A DNA stretch of 64,000 nt from Ottowia thiooxydans DSM 14619. Lineage in GTDB: Bacteria > Pseudomonadota > Gammaproteobacteria > Burkholderiales > Burkholderiaceae_C. The position numbers and the translations under genes were made by a program. Under the pieces are notes generated by a model. That model searched no databases, was not told the origin of the DNA, and saw only the letters and a list, made by a program, of their open reading frames with translations. The stretch covers positions 375,353 to 439,352 of the forward strand of contig NZ_KE383942.1 of assembly GCF_000422885.1 (NCBI RefSeq), read 5' to 3'. Shown here piece after piece: positions 31,826 to 40,670 of the stretch (position 1 is the stretch's first letter; every line of letters starts with the position of its first letter).

Positions 31826-31878
31826 TTGACAGCATTGCCTCTAAGTCTTAAATTACGACCACTCGTTTTATAAAACGA
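31826..31878 (+). promoter_or_regulatory. Promoter and palindromic operator of the catabolic operon
   Basis: TTGACA (31826-31831) and TAAATT (31849-31854) are exactly 17 bases apart, close to the sigma-70 consensus. TCGTTTTATAAAACGA (31863-31878), a perfect 16-bp palindrome, begins at the predicted transcription start. A protein bound there would block initiation; the divergent IclR regulator is the obvious candidate. The operon start codon is at 31917. Confidence 0.7.
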
Positions 31879-31916
31879 TATTTCGTTGAAAAATTCAAGA
31901 CAAATTCAGGAGCAAT

Positions 31917-32666
31917 ATGGAACTCAATCTCCAAGGACGCGTGGCCCTTGTCACAGGATCGGGTAGCGGTATTGGCCGCGATACGGCGTTCAAACTGGCC
32001 GAGGAGGGATGCAAGATCGTCGTCTCCGACATCAATGCTGGTAGCGCCCACGAGACCGCTGAAGAATTGCGAAAGGCGGGGCATGAAGCCCTCGCCGTGG
32101 CATGCGATGTGACCAGTGAAGATGAAGTGGCCCACCTGGCGGCGCAAGCGCAGCATTTGGGCGGCGTTGACATCCTGGTGAACAACGCCGGCATCGTTAA
32201 GGACGGCTACCTTACCAAGATGACCGAGCAGTCCTGGGACAGCGTGGTGGACATCATCTTGAAGGGCGCATTCCTTTGCTCGCGCGCGGTGCTCCCGCAG
32301 ATGATGGAAAAGAAGTGGGGTCGCGTGATCAACATCTCTTCACGATCACTGTTTGGCAATCCGGGGCAGACCAACTACTCGGCAGGCAAGGCCGGGCTGG
32401 TGGGCTTTACCCGCGCGCTGGCGCTGGAGCAAGGTCGCTTCGGTGTCACCGTGAACGCCGTTGCGCCGGGTTTCATCATGACCCCCGGCATTCGAAATTT
32501 GCCCCACTTTCCCAAGTTGCAGGAAGCGGCCACCGCCAAGGTTCCGGTCGGCTTTCTGGGCGAGCCGCGGGACATCTCCAACGCAGTCGCCTTTCTTGCT
32601 TCGGATGTGGCGCGCTATATCAGCGGCACCACTCTCTTTGTGACCGGCGGTCGCTATTCGGGCTGA
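31917..32666 (+). CDS. SDR-family oxidoreductase (FabG-like)
   Basis: This 249-residue short-chain dehydrogenase/reductase has TGSGSGIGRDTA (12-23) binding NAD(P) and NNAGIVKDG, with the catalytic Ser in NISSRS and YSAGK providing Tyr and Lys. It probably interconverts a 3-hydroxyacyl-CoA and a 3-oxoacyl-CoA. It is the first gene of the operon, and GGAGC precedes the ATG. The next gene begins 10 bases after its stop. Confidence 0.93.
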   Translation: MELNLQGRVALVTGSGSGIGRDTAFKLAEEGCKIVVSDINAGSAHETAEELRKAGHEALAVACDVTSEDEVAHLAAQAQHLGGVDILVNNAGIVKDGYLTKMTEQSWDSVVDIILKGAFLCSRAVLPQMMEKKWGRVINISSRSLFGNPGQTNYSAGKAGLVGFTRALALEQGRFGVTVNAVAPGFIMTPGIRNLPHFPKLQEAATAKVPVGFLGEPRDISNAVAFLASDVARYISGTTLFVTGGRYSG

Positions 32667-32676
32667 ACCCCTCTAA

Positions 32677-33840
32677 ATGAACACTGAAATCATGATGAAC
32701 TTCGATCTCACTTCTGAGCAACTTGAACTGCAGGGCCAGTTGCGTCGATTCATGAAGCGTGAAGTCACTCCGCTGATCGAAGAATGCGAGGCCAACCGCA
32801 AATTTCCATTTGAACTGTTTCCCAAGCTGGCCGAGTTCGGCTTCATGGGCGGTGTGCTGCCCGAAGCGGAGGGCGGCCTCGGCATCGACTACGTGACCTG
32901 GTCGATGATGTTCGGCGAGCTGGGCTACCACTGGCTGTCGCTGCGCACCATGCTCAACTGCACCAACGTGCCGATGATGATGCTGGCCAACAAGGGTACG
33001 CCCGAGCAGAAGGAGAAGTATCTCAAGCCGCTCATCGAAGGCAAGGGTTCCATCTTCACCGCCATCACCGAGCCGAGCGTGGGCTCGAACCCTGCCGCTG
33101 TGCAGACGCGCGCGGATCTGAAGGGCGATCACTACGTCATTAGCGGCCGCAAACTTTGGATCAGCAACGGAATGTGGGGCAACATCGGCATCGTCATGGC
33201 GCGCACCTACAGCCCCGACTGTGACGGCAAGGTCTCGCTGTTCATCGTGGACGCCAAGGAGTCACCGTTTGAGCGGCGCTCCGTGGAAACGATGGTGCTG
33301 CGCTGCACCGGCACTGCGGAGCTAGGCTTCTACGACGTTAAAGTGCCGCGCGAGAATCTGCTGGGTGAAGAAGGAGAGGCCATGCGCGTCACGCTGGCGG
33401 GCCTTGATGCGGGGCGTCTGCATATCGCCCACGGCGCAGTGGGCGCAGCGCAATCGGCGCTCGATCTGGCAACCGAGTTCGCCAAGAACCGCGTGCAGTT
33501 CGGAAAGCCGATCGGCAGCTTCCAGCTTGTGCAGAAGCACATCGTCGATATGACCATGCGAGTCAATGCCGCGCGCGCACTGGCGTACCAGGCTTCGTGC
33601 GCCATGCAACAGGGGCGAGCCACCATGGAGTGCGCTATCGCCAAGCTGTATGCCACTGAAGCCGCACACGAAGTGGCGAATATGGCGCTGCAGGTGCATG
33701 GTGGGCAAGGATACGCGGTGGGCTACCCCATCGAGCGAATCTTCCGCGACACGCGCGGCGGCACGATTCCCGAAGGCACGACGGAAATCCAGACTCTCAT
33801 CATCGGGCGCAGCTTGCTCGGCATGTCCGCCATCGCCTGA
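32677..33840 (+). CDS. Acyl-CoA dehydrogenase
   Basis: The 387-residue flavoenzyme oxidises an acyl-CoA to the 2-enoyl-CoA and passes electrons to ETF. The usual three domains are present: ITEPSVGSNP (FAD/substrate loop), KNRVQFGKPIGSFQ and the C-terminal QVHGGQGYAVGYPIERIFRD with PEGTTEIQ bearing the catalytic Glu. A start at 32695 (MNFDLTSEQ) is an alternative. Among the family it most resembles enzymes for short or substituted acyl-CoA rather than very long chains. Confidence 0.92.
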   Translation: MNTEIMMNFDLTSEQLELQGQLRRFMKREVTPLIEECEANRKFPFELFPKLAEFGFMGGVLPEAEGGLGIDYVTWSMMFGELGYHWLSLRTMLNCTNVPMMMLANKGTPEQKEKYLKPLIEGKGSIFTAITEPSVGSNPAAVQTRADLKGDHYVISGRKLWISNGMWGNIGIVMARTYSPDCDGKVSLFIVDAKESPFERRSVETMVLRCTGTAELGFYDVKVPRENLLGEEGEAMRVTLAGLDAGRLHIAHGAVGAAQSALDLATEFAKNRVQFGKPIGSFQLVQKHIVDMTMRVNAARALAYQASCAMQQGRATMECAIAKLYATEAAHEVANMALQVHGGQGYAVGYPIERIFRDTRGGTIPEGTTEIQTLIIGRSLLGMSAIA

Positions 33841-33848
33841 ACTGCTCC

Positions 33849-34361
33849 ATGACACAAGCACAGAACATTCAACAGGCACCAGCTGCGCTCGGTGGCATCA
33901 CGCCGGGACACTATTTCTGGGAAGACCTGCCCGTGGGCTTCAAGTACCGAACGTCGTCGCGGACCATCACCGAAGCAGACATCGTCTCCTTTGCAGCGCT
34001 GACGGGCGACATGAACCGCGCCCATGTCGATGACGAAGCGGCTCGCAGCGGCCCGTTTGGCCAACGCATCGCACATGGCCTGCTGGTGGTGTCGTACATG
34101 GCGGGGCTCAACAGCCGCACCATCGTCAACCAACTTCTGGAGCCATCCATGCTGGCGTTGCTGGGTACGGAGTGCCGCTTCATCAAACCTACGCTCGCAG
34201 GAGACACCGTCACTGTAGACATTGAAGTGATGGAGGCTCGCCCTTCATCCAAGCCCGATCGCGGCATTGTGAAGTTTCGGCGCAACGCCGTGACTCAGCG
34301 CGGCGACGTCGTTGTCGAGTGCTTAGTAAGCATGCTGTTCAAACGCAGGGAGGTGGTATGA
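33849..34361 (+). CDS. MaoC-family enoyl-CoA hydratase
   Basis: The product is a 170-residue single hot-dog MaoC protein. It shows the hydratase signature DMNRAHVDDEAARSGPFGQR followed by IAHGLL with the Asp/His pair. It would add water to the enoyl-CoA made by the preceding dehydrogenase. It begins eight bases after the previous stop and overlaps the next gene by four bases (ATGA). Confidence 0.9.
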   Translation: MTQAQNIQQAPAALGGITPGHYFWEDLPVGFKYRTSSRTITEADIVSFAALTGDMNRAHVDDEAARSGPFGQRIAHGLLVVSYMAGLNSRTIVNQLLEPSMLALLGTECRFIKPTLAGDTVTVDIEVMEARPSSKPDRGIVKFRRNAVTQRGDVVVECLVSMLFKRREVV

Positions 34362-36484
34362 ACATGGCGGACAAGCCCGGTCTTTTCTCGGATCTTCATC
34401 CTTTATTCAATCCACGCACGATTGCCCTGGTCGGGGCTTCAAGCCGCAGCGACAGCGTAGGCGGGCGGACACTGGAGAACCTGCTAGAAGTCTCTCATCT
34501 GAAGGGACCGCTTTATCTGATCAACCCCACCAAGTCGGAGATCAGGGGGCTGCCCTGCTACGCCTCGGTACGCGATCTGCCTGAAGCTCCCGATGTGGCC
34601 GTCATCACTGTGCCCGCCAGGTCTGTCATTGAGGCTCTGCAGGAGTGTGCGGACAAAGGCGCGAAGTTCGCAATCGTGCTGACCTCGGGATTTGGTGAAA
34701 CCGGCGAAGCAGGAAAGCAGGTTGAAGCGCAGATGCGCTACATCGCCCTTCGCAGCGGCATGCGCATCTACGGTCCCAACTGCCCTGGCCTGAACAACAT
34801 CAACGCCAAGATCGGTATGTCGTTCTCGCCAGCGTTCCGTCTCGACTTGACGTCCGGTCCGATTGGCTTGGCAACGCAGGGTGGTGGATTGGGGCGCACT
34901 GTTATGCAGTCGATGGAACGCGGCATCGGTGTGGCTGCCTGGGCGTCTTCTGGCAACCAGGCCGATCTGGAGGTGAGCGACTTCATTCACTATATGGCCG
35001 ATGCGCCCGACGTGAAGGTCATCATCACGGTGATAGAAGGTTTCAAGAGCGGCGAGAAGTTCGTCGCAGCCGTTCAACACGCAGCCTCGAAGGGCAAGCC
35101 AGTAGTGGCGCTCAAGGTCGGTAAGTCCGAGTATGGCATTCGCGCGGCGCAATCGCACACGGCCTCCATTACGGGCTCCGCCCAGATCAACAGCGTGGTG
35201 CTAAAGCAGCTCGGTGTGATCGAAGTCGATGATATGGACGAGCTCGTAGACACCGCCTGGTTGCTGGCTCGTCAACTGCCTACAGGTAAGGAAAAGCTGG
35301 TGATCTACGGTCCATCGGGCGGTGCGGTCACACTCGCCGCCGACAAAGTCGGAAGCGCAGGTTTGAAGCTCTCAGAGTTCGAGCCTCGCACGACGGAGCG
35401 TTTGAAATCCCTGTTGCCAGACTACGCCGCCATCGGCAATCCGGTGGATGTGGGGACGGAAATCTTCACAAACTCTCGTCTGGTCGACGACACCCTGGAA
35501 GCCATCGTTGAGGACCCGGATGTGGGTTTGGTGCTCTACACCTTCCCGCTCGACTACGGCAAGGTCATGCGCGACAACGCCGAGAGCGCGGTGCGCGTGC
35601 AGGCTTCTACAGAAGTGCCGATTCTCCCCGTGTGGATGAGTGATCGTCTGGGCGATGGCTACCAGGCGCTCGTGAAAGCGGGTTTTGTTCCGGCGCGATC
35701 ACTGAACAACGCCGTGAAGGCCATTGGTCACTGGATCGAGTGGGGTCGTTGGATCAAGCAACGCGATACCGGCTTTGTTCCTCAACCGGTGGGCGAGCCG
35801 CGTACCGGAGCAGCAACACCCACACGAACGTTGACGGAAACAGAAGGCAAGCAGCTGCTGTCAGAAGCCGGTCTCTCGTTCATGGAGCGAGCCGTGGCTG
35901 CCAATGCCGATGAGGCCGTACGCTTGGCCGACGCGATGGGGTATCCGGTGGTCGCCAAGATCGTGAGTCCACAGATCGCTCACAAATCCGAAGTGGGTGG
36001 TGTTGCCGTGGGTCTTGCCAATGCAGAGGCGGTGCGTTCTGCGTGCGAGGGCATCCTGACATCTGTGAAGGAGAAGGCACCACATGCTTCCATAGACGGA
36101 CTGCTGATCGAGCGCATGGCAGGCGCTGGTGGCATGGAGGTGTTTGTGGGCGTGCAGCACGATGAAGTGTTCGGCCCGATCATGAGTTTTGGGCTGGGTG
36201 GCATCTACGTGGAGGTGTTCAAGGACATCAGCCGGCGCATGTTGCCGCTCACACCGTCGACATGCGAGGCCATGGTGCGCGAGGTGCAGTGCTTCCCGCT
36301 GCTCGACGGCGCGCGCGGAAAACCGAAATGCGATCTCAAAGCGTTGCAGGAGCTGCTTCTCAAGGTATCGGAATTCGTGATCGCCAACCCGCAGGTACGG
36401 GAAATCGATCTCAACCCGGTCTGGGTCGGCGCGCAAGGTCAAGGCGCGATTCCGTTGGATGCGGTCGTGATCATCGAGCAGTAA
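34358..36484 (+). CDS. NDP-forming acyl-CoA synthetase (ACD-type)
   Basis: The 708-residue fused alpha-beta acid-CoA ligase (acetate-CoA ligase family) has an N-terminal CoA-binding domain (TIALVGASSRSDSVGGRTLE), succinyl-CoA-ligase-like domains with the phospho-His in AQSHTASITG, and a C-terminal ATP-grasp domain (AMGYPVVAKIVSPQIAHKSE, then GVQHDEVFGPIMSFGLGG). It links acid activation to ATP or, in reverse, makes ATP from acyl-CoA. I chose the ATG at 34358 with GGAGGTGG before it; the start overlaps the MaoC stop. Confidence 0.9.
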   Translation: MNMADKPGLFSDLHPLFNPRTIALVGASSRSDSVGGRTLENLLEVSHLKGPLYLINPTKSEIRGLPCYASVRDLPEAPDVAVITVPARSVIEALQECADKGAKFAIVLTSGFGETGEAGKQVEAQMRYIALRSGMRIYGPNCPGLNNINAKIGMSFSPAFRLDLTSGPIGLATQGGGLGRTVMQSMERGIGVAAWASSGNQADLEVSDFIHYMADAPDVKVIITVIEGFKSGEKFVAAVQHAASKGKPVVALKVGKSEYGIRAAQSHTASITGSAQINSVVLKQLGVIEVDDMDELVDTAWLLARQLPTGKEKLVIYGPSGGAVTLAADKVGSAGLKLSEFEPRTTERLKSLLPDYAAIGNPVDVGTEIFTNSRLVDDTLEAIVEDPDVGLVLYTFPLDYGKVMRDNAESAVRVQASTEVPILPVWMSDRLGDGYQALVKAGFVPARSLNNAVKAIGHWIEWGRWIKQRDTGFVPQPVGEPRTGAATPTRTLTETEGKQLLSEAGLSFMERAVAANADEAVRLADAMGYPVVAKIVSPQIAHKSEVGGVAVGLANAEAVRSACEGILTSVKEKAPHASIDGLLIERMAGAGGMEVFVGVQHDEVFGPIMSFGLGGIYVEVFKDISRRMLPLTPSTCEAMVREVQCFPLLDGARGKPKCDLKALQELLLKVSEFVIANPQVREIDLNPVWVGAQGQGAIPLDAVVIIEQ

Positions 36485-36512
36485 GTTCAAGAATCAATCG
36501 GAGCAAAGAAAC

Positions 36513-37298
36513 ATGGCAGTCAAAACGGAAATCGGCTACACCACGCCGGATGTGATCTCAGTGCGTGGCAAGAATTTGTCCACGGAAATCTTCGGCAAGT
36601 TCGACTTCATCGACATGATCTATTGGTTAAATTTCTCGCGTCTGCCCGAGCCGCGCGAGAAGGCAATGGCCAATCTGATTCTGGTCGCTGCCGCCGATCA
36701 CGGCCTCACTCCAAGCGCGCTGTCAGCACGGTTGACGTTTCTGGGTGCACCTGAGTCGGTGCAGGGTGCGGTGGCTGCCGGCCTTCTCGGTGCGGGCAGC
36801 CGCTTCCTGGGAACCGTGCAGAACGTAGCGGAGATGTACAAGAAAGGCGCAGCCGATCTGGACGACAACGCCAGCGACGAGTCTGTGATGGAGTGCGCTC
36901 AGAAGCTGGTGCGCGAATATCGTGCAAACCGCACGCCCATCTCTGGGCTTGGTCACAACATCCACGTACATGGCGATCCACGCGTTCCCGTCCTGCGCGA
37001 CATCTCCGAGCAGCATGGCTACTTTGGAAAGCACTGGCGTCTGGCACTCGCCATTCCAGTGGTACTGGAGCAGGAACGCGGCAAACGCTTGCCACTGAAT
37101 GGCGCCGGTGCGCTGGGCGCAATTGTTGCCGACATGGGGCTTGACGGCATCTTCGGACGCGGCTTGATGTTGATCGGGCGTGCAGCGGGGCTGGTGGCAC
37201 ATGTCCGCGAAGAACTCGAGTCACCCACGGGCCAGGAGCTGTGGGATCTGGTGCTCGAACAGGATCCACGTAACGTCAAGGCAACCAGCGGATATTGA
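36513..37298 (+). CDS. Citryl-CoA lyase (citrate synthase-like)
   Basis: This 261-residue protein of the citrate-synthase fold is shorter than true citrate synthase (about 430) and of the length of citryl-CoA lyases. GLGHNIHVHGDPRVPVL carries the active-site His and Arg; LPLNGAGALGAIVADMG and FGRGLMLIGRAAGLVAH form the rest of the site. Such enzymes cleave citryl-CoA-type tertiary 3-hydroxyacyl-CoA to acetyl-CoA and an oxoacid. Its presence suggests that the pathway intermediate is citryl-CoA-like. Confidence 0.85.
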   Translation: MAVKTEIGYTTPDVISVRGKNLSTEIFGKFDFIDMIYWLNFSRLPEPREKAMANLILVAAADHGLTPSALSARLTFLGAPESVQGAVAAGLLGAGSRFLGTVQNVAEMYKKGAADLDDNASDESVMECAQKLVREYRANRTPISGLGHNIHVHGDPRVPVLRDISEQHGYFGKHWRLALAIPVVLEQERGKRLPLNGAGALGAIVADMGLDGIFGRGLMLIGRAAGLVAHVREELESPTGQELWDLVLEQDPRNVKATSGY

Positions 37299-37307
37299 TG
37301 GACTGAC

Positions 37308-38378
37308 ATGTCACCACTTCAAGATATCCGCATACTGGATTTCACGGAGCTTCTGCCGGGGCCGTTCCTCACGCAGAACCTGGTGGAGATGGGTGCAACG
37401 GTCATCAAGATCGAACGCCCGCCGCATGGCGACAACGCGCGTCTGATGGCGCCGGGCGTTTTCCAAGCGGCCAACCGAGGCAAGCAAAGCATCCAGATCG
37501 ACCTGAAATCCGCCGAGGGGCGCGAACAGATTGAGCAGTTGCTCGACACGGTGGACGTCGTGCTGGAAGCATATCGTCCCGGCGTGATGAAGCGATTGGG
37601 ATTGGACTATGCATCGCTCAGCGCACGTTTTCCGAAGCTGATCTACGCGTCGCTCAGCGGCTATGGTCAAACGGGAGCGCGAGCCTTGTGGCCAGGCCAT
37701 GATCTCAACTACCAGGCGGCCAGCGGCGCCCTGGCGCTCTCGGGGCTACCTGATGGTCGGCCAGAGCATGTCTTCGGACTGCCCGCCGCCGACCTGTGTG
37801 GGTCCATGTACGGAATGAGCGCCGTGCTGGCGGCACTGTTTCAACGCTCGAAGACGGGCAAAGGCCAATATCTGGACGTCGCGCTTGCGGACTGCTTGGC
37901 GCACTGGATGAACCCCCGTCTCGGAAGTTTTGCCGCACAAGGCCTGCGCACCGTGGCCCAGCAACGCAGGGACGTGCTCGACAAACCCGCTTACGGCGTT
38001 TTCCTCTGCAGTGACAACAAGGAAATCACCATCTGCGCGCTGGAAAACCATTTCTGGCAACGTCTGGTCGAGGTGCTGACGCTGGATGCGTTCTCTGAAC
38101 AGGTGTTCATGAGCTACGAGCACCGCGCCCACCACGCAGGAGCCATCCGTAAAGCCATCGCGGAACGCGTACGCACAAGGGGCAGTGCTGAATTGCTCTC
38201 GGCTCTGGTTGCTGCCGATGTACCGGTGATGCTGCTGGTCCAACCTTCCGACTTGTTGCGTGAAAGCGCAGCGGCTGGGCGCGAATTGCAGGCGCATGAC
38301 GGAAGTAGCTTTCTGCGTTTTCCCGTGCAGCTCACTGGCATGTCCGACGTGACCCGTACCAGCTCGACGACAGAATGA
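37308..38378 (+). CDS. CaiB/BaiF (family III) CoA transferase
   Basis: The 356-residue CoA transferase moves CoA between dicarboxylate-type acids. LDFTELLPGPFLTQNLVEMG and VIKIERPPHGD form the N-terminal CoA site; the catalytic Asp is in GLPAADLCGSMYGM. It is slightly shorter than the usual 380-400 residues. It provides a second activation route besides the NDP-forming ligase. It overlaps the next gene by four bases (ATGA). Confidence 0.9.
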   Translation: MSPLQDIRILDFTELLPGPFLTQNLVEMGATVIKIERPPHGDNARLMAPGVFQAANRGKQSIQIDLKSAEGREQIEQLLDTVDVVLEAYRPGVMKRLGLDYASLSARFPKLIYASLSGYGQTGARALWPGHDLNYQAASGALALSGLPDGRPEHVFGLPAADLCGSMYGMSAVLAALFQRSKTGKGQYLDVALADCLAHWMNPRLGSFAAQGLRTVAQQRRDVLDKPAYGVFLCSDNKEITICALENHFWQRLVEVLTLDAFSEQVFMSYEHRAHHAGAIRKAIAERVRTRGSAELLSALVAADVPVMLLVQPSDLLRESAAAGRELQAHDGSSFLRFPVQLTGMSDVTRTSSTTE

Positions 38379-39565
38379 ACTGGCACGAAACCCAATCTAT
38401 GCCCACAGGCACATATCGGCACACCTTGCTGGAACGTGTGGTGCACGGCCAACCGTTCGAGAAAGCCGTGGCGGACGAGGTGCTCGCGACGGGCGCAAAA
38501 CGGGTATTGGTCATTGCGTCACCACGCGCACACGGCTCCGATGCGCTTGCCCGGCTACGAGTCGCGCTGGGTGACCATTTTTCGGGTGAGTTCTGTCAAG
38601 TCCTGCCCCATGTTCCCGTTGAATGCGTGCGTGATGCAGCCGTGTGGGCAACGCAACTGAACGCTGATCATCTCGTGGCATTGGGTGGCGGTTCGGTCAT
38701 CGATGCGGCCAAAGCGATTTCGCTGCTGGTGTGGTCTGGGATGCCATTGCAGGTTGCGCAATTGCTGGATCAACAGGACCTGCGCTTGGTCGATCCCAGT
38801 CAGCGGTCCAGGGATGATGAGAAGAGGCTACGCATTACCGCCGTTCCACAAACCCTGTCGGGGGCGGAATTTACATGGTTTGCAGGAGTCACCGATCCAT
38901 CGCGCAAAGTCAAGAACATCGTGGCCCATGCCACGATGGCACCGCGTTGCGTGATTCTCGATCCCTCACTGACGCTGGAAATTCCAGTTCCCATCTTCCT
39001 GGCAAGTGGTGTTAAAGCCATTGACCATGCGGTGGAAAGACTAGTGTCGCTGCACAGCCACCCGATGTCTGATGCTTTGAGCATTCACGCTCTGCGCATG
39101 CTGTCGCAAGCGCTACCCGCAGTGCACAGCAACCCGGGAGACCTTATGGCACGCCAGCAGTGTCAGCTGGCGTCGTGGCTTTCGATTGCTGGCGGTGCGG
39201 CCGGCGTGAAGACCGGGGCAAGTCATGCACTCGGCCATATTCTGGGGGCGCATTCAGGTGTTGCACATGGACTCACCTCCTGCGCGCTTCTCTCGCCGGT
39301 GCTGCGCTGGAATAAAGGCCACAACGGCTCGCAGCAATGTCGTGTGATGTCAGCACTTGGCGTCTCCAACACTGACCTTGGCTCATGGGTCGAGCGGTTG
39401 GTGAGCAGCCTTGGCCTGCCAACGCGATTGCGTGAGCTTAACGTTGACAAGCGCGATCTGCCCGACATCGCGCAGAAAAGCTTACACGACCCCGGCATGC
39501 ACCACAACCCACGACCCATTCGAAGTGCAACTGATGCACTGGAGATTCTTGAGCACGCCTGGTGA
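38375..39565 (+). CDS. Iron-containing alcohol dehydrogenase
   Basis: The 396-residue group III dehydrogenase is of the maleylacetate-reductase-like branch. NAD site: ALGGGSVIDAAKAISLL; metal site: residues in KAIDHAVERLVSLHSHPMSD and SHALGHILGAHSGVAHG. It could reduce an oxoacid or oxidise a hydroxyacid or alcohol. An internal ATG at 38399 (MPTGTYRHTLLE) may be the real start, since the extra eight residues are not family-like. Its step in the pathway is unclear. Confidence 0.88.
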   Translation: MNWHETQSMPTGTYRHTLLERVVHGQPFEKAVADEVLATGAKRVLVIASPRAHGSDALARLRVALGDHFSGEFCQVLPHVPVECVRDAAVWATQLNADHLVALGGGSVIDAAKAISLLVWSGMPLQVAQLLDQQDLRLVDPSQRSRDDEKRLRITAVPQTLSGAEFTWFAGVTDPSRKVKNIVAHATMAPRCVILDPSLTLEIPVPIFLASGVKAIDHAVERLVSLHSHPMSDALSIHALRMLSQALPAVHSNPGDLMARQQCQLASWLSIAGGAAGVKTGASHALGHILGAHSGVAHGLTSCALLSPVLRWNKGHNGSQQCRVMSALGVSNTDLGSWVERLVSSLGLPTRLRELNVDKRDLPDIAQKSLHDPGMHHNPRPIRSATDALEILEHAW

Positions 39566-39632
39566 CACGCTAGCGCACCTGGCTACCGAATTCCCTCTGT
39601 GAATATTTGACTACCAAAAAGGAGACATTTGA

Positions 39633-40595
39633 ATGAAGAAGCTTGTTTACTCCGCTTTGTGCCTGCTGGGCATGGCGCAAATCGCGTCCGCTCAAACCTA
39701 TCCCGAGAAACCGATCACGCTGGTGATTCCATACACTGCCGCCGGCATCACCGACAACTCCGGCCGCCTCGTTGCCAAGAAGCTGTCCGAGCGACTAGGC
39801 CAGCCGATCGTGATTGACAACCGTCCGGGAGCGGGCGGTGCCGTCGGTGCGGAGTACGCGGCGCGCGCCAAGCCCGATGGATACACGCTGTTCATGGGAA
39901 CACGCGGAACACAGGTCACCAACGCGATGATTCAGAAGGATGCGAAGATTCCTCCCGCGAGTGATTTCTCTTCGGTGTACGGGTTTATCGACGCGGCCAC
40001 TGTCGTCGTGGTTCGTGCGGATGCACCCTACAAGACGCTGGCTGACTTGATCGCCTACGCGAAGGCCAATCCGGGCAAGCTGAGTTACGGCACGGCCGGC
40101 AATGGCTCTGCCGCCAACCTCACCGGCGAGTTGTTCCAGGACGTCGCTGGAATCAAGATGACCCACATTCCCTATCGCGGCAGCGCGCCAACCGTGCAGG
40201 ATCTGCTGGGAGGGGCGATTCCGGTGGCGTTCGACTATCCTGCAACCACCGCCAGCTTCCTCAAGTCGGGACGCCTGCGTGCGCTGGCCGTCGTGTATGG
40301 CGAGCGCATCAAATCCCTGCCTGACGTTCCCACCGCCGCAGAAGCAGGAGTCAAAGGCGCGGAATCCTCCAGTTGGATGGGTTTTTTTGCTCCAGCAAAG
40401 ACACCCAAGTCTGTCGTTGAACGCCTGAGCAAGGAGATGGGAGCCGTGATGCAAGACCCCGATGTCCAGCAGAAAATATCCGACATGGGAGCCATCCCAC
40501 TGCACGCGGACAGCAAGGCGCTTGACAAGCTCATCGACGAGGACCACAAGCGTTGGTCTGAAGTGCTCAAGAATGTGACTATCGGCACCAATTGA
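39633..40595 (+). CDS. Bug/TctC-family periplasmic solute receptor
   Basis: The 320-residue receptor has signal peptide MKKLVYSALCLLGMAQIASA and motifs ITLVIPYTAAGITDNSGRLV, IVIDNRPGAGGAVGAEYAA, GKLSYGTAGNGSAANLTGEL and HIPYRGSAP. AAGGAGA precedes the ATG. As the only transport-type gene in the operon it gives a clue to the substrate: receptors of this fold bind di- and tricarboxylates. The membrane TctA/TctB partners must lie elsewhere. Confidence 0.92.
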   Translation: MKKLVYSALCLLGMAQIASAQTYPEKPITLVIPYTAAGITDNSGRLVAKKLSERLGQPIVIDNRPGAGGAVGAEYAARAKPDGYTLFMGTRGTQVTNAMIQKDAKIPPASDFSSVYGFIDAATVVVVRADAPYKTLADLIAYAKANPGKLSYGTAGNGSAANLTGELFQDVAGIKMTHIPYRGSAPTVQDLLGGAIPVAFDYPATTASFLKSGRLRALAVVYGERIKSLPDVPTAAEAGVKGAESSSWMGFFAPAKTPKSVVERLSKEMGAVMQDPDVQQKISDMGAIPLHADSKALDKLIDEDHKRWSEVLKNVTIGTN

Positions 40596-40670
40596 TCTCT
40601 AGATTGGCATGAGCGGACGCGGCAAACCTGTCTGCGCCCATGCCAACAACCCCCCGGAGAGCACCCCCTC

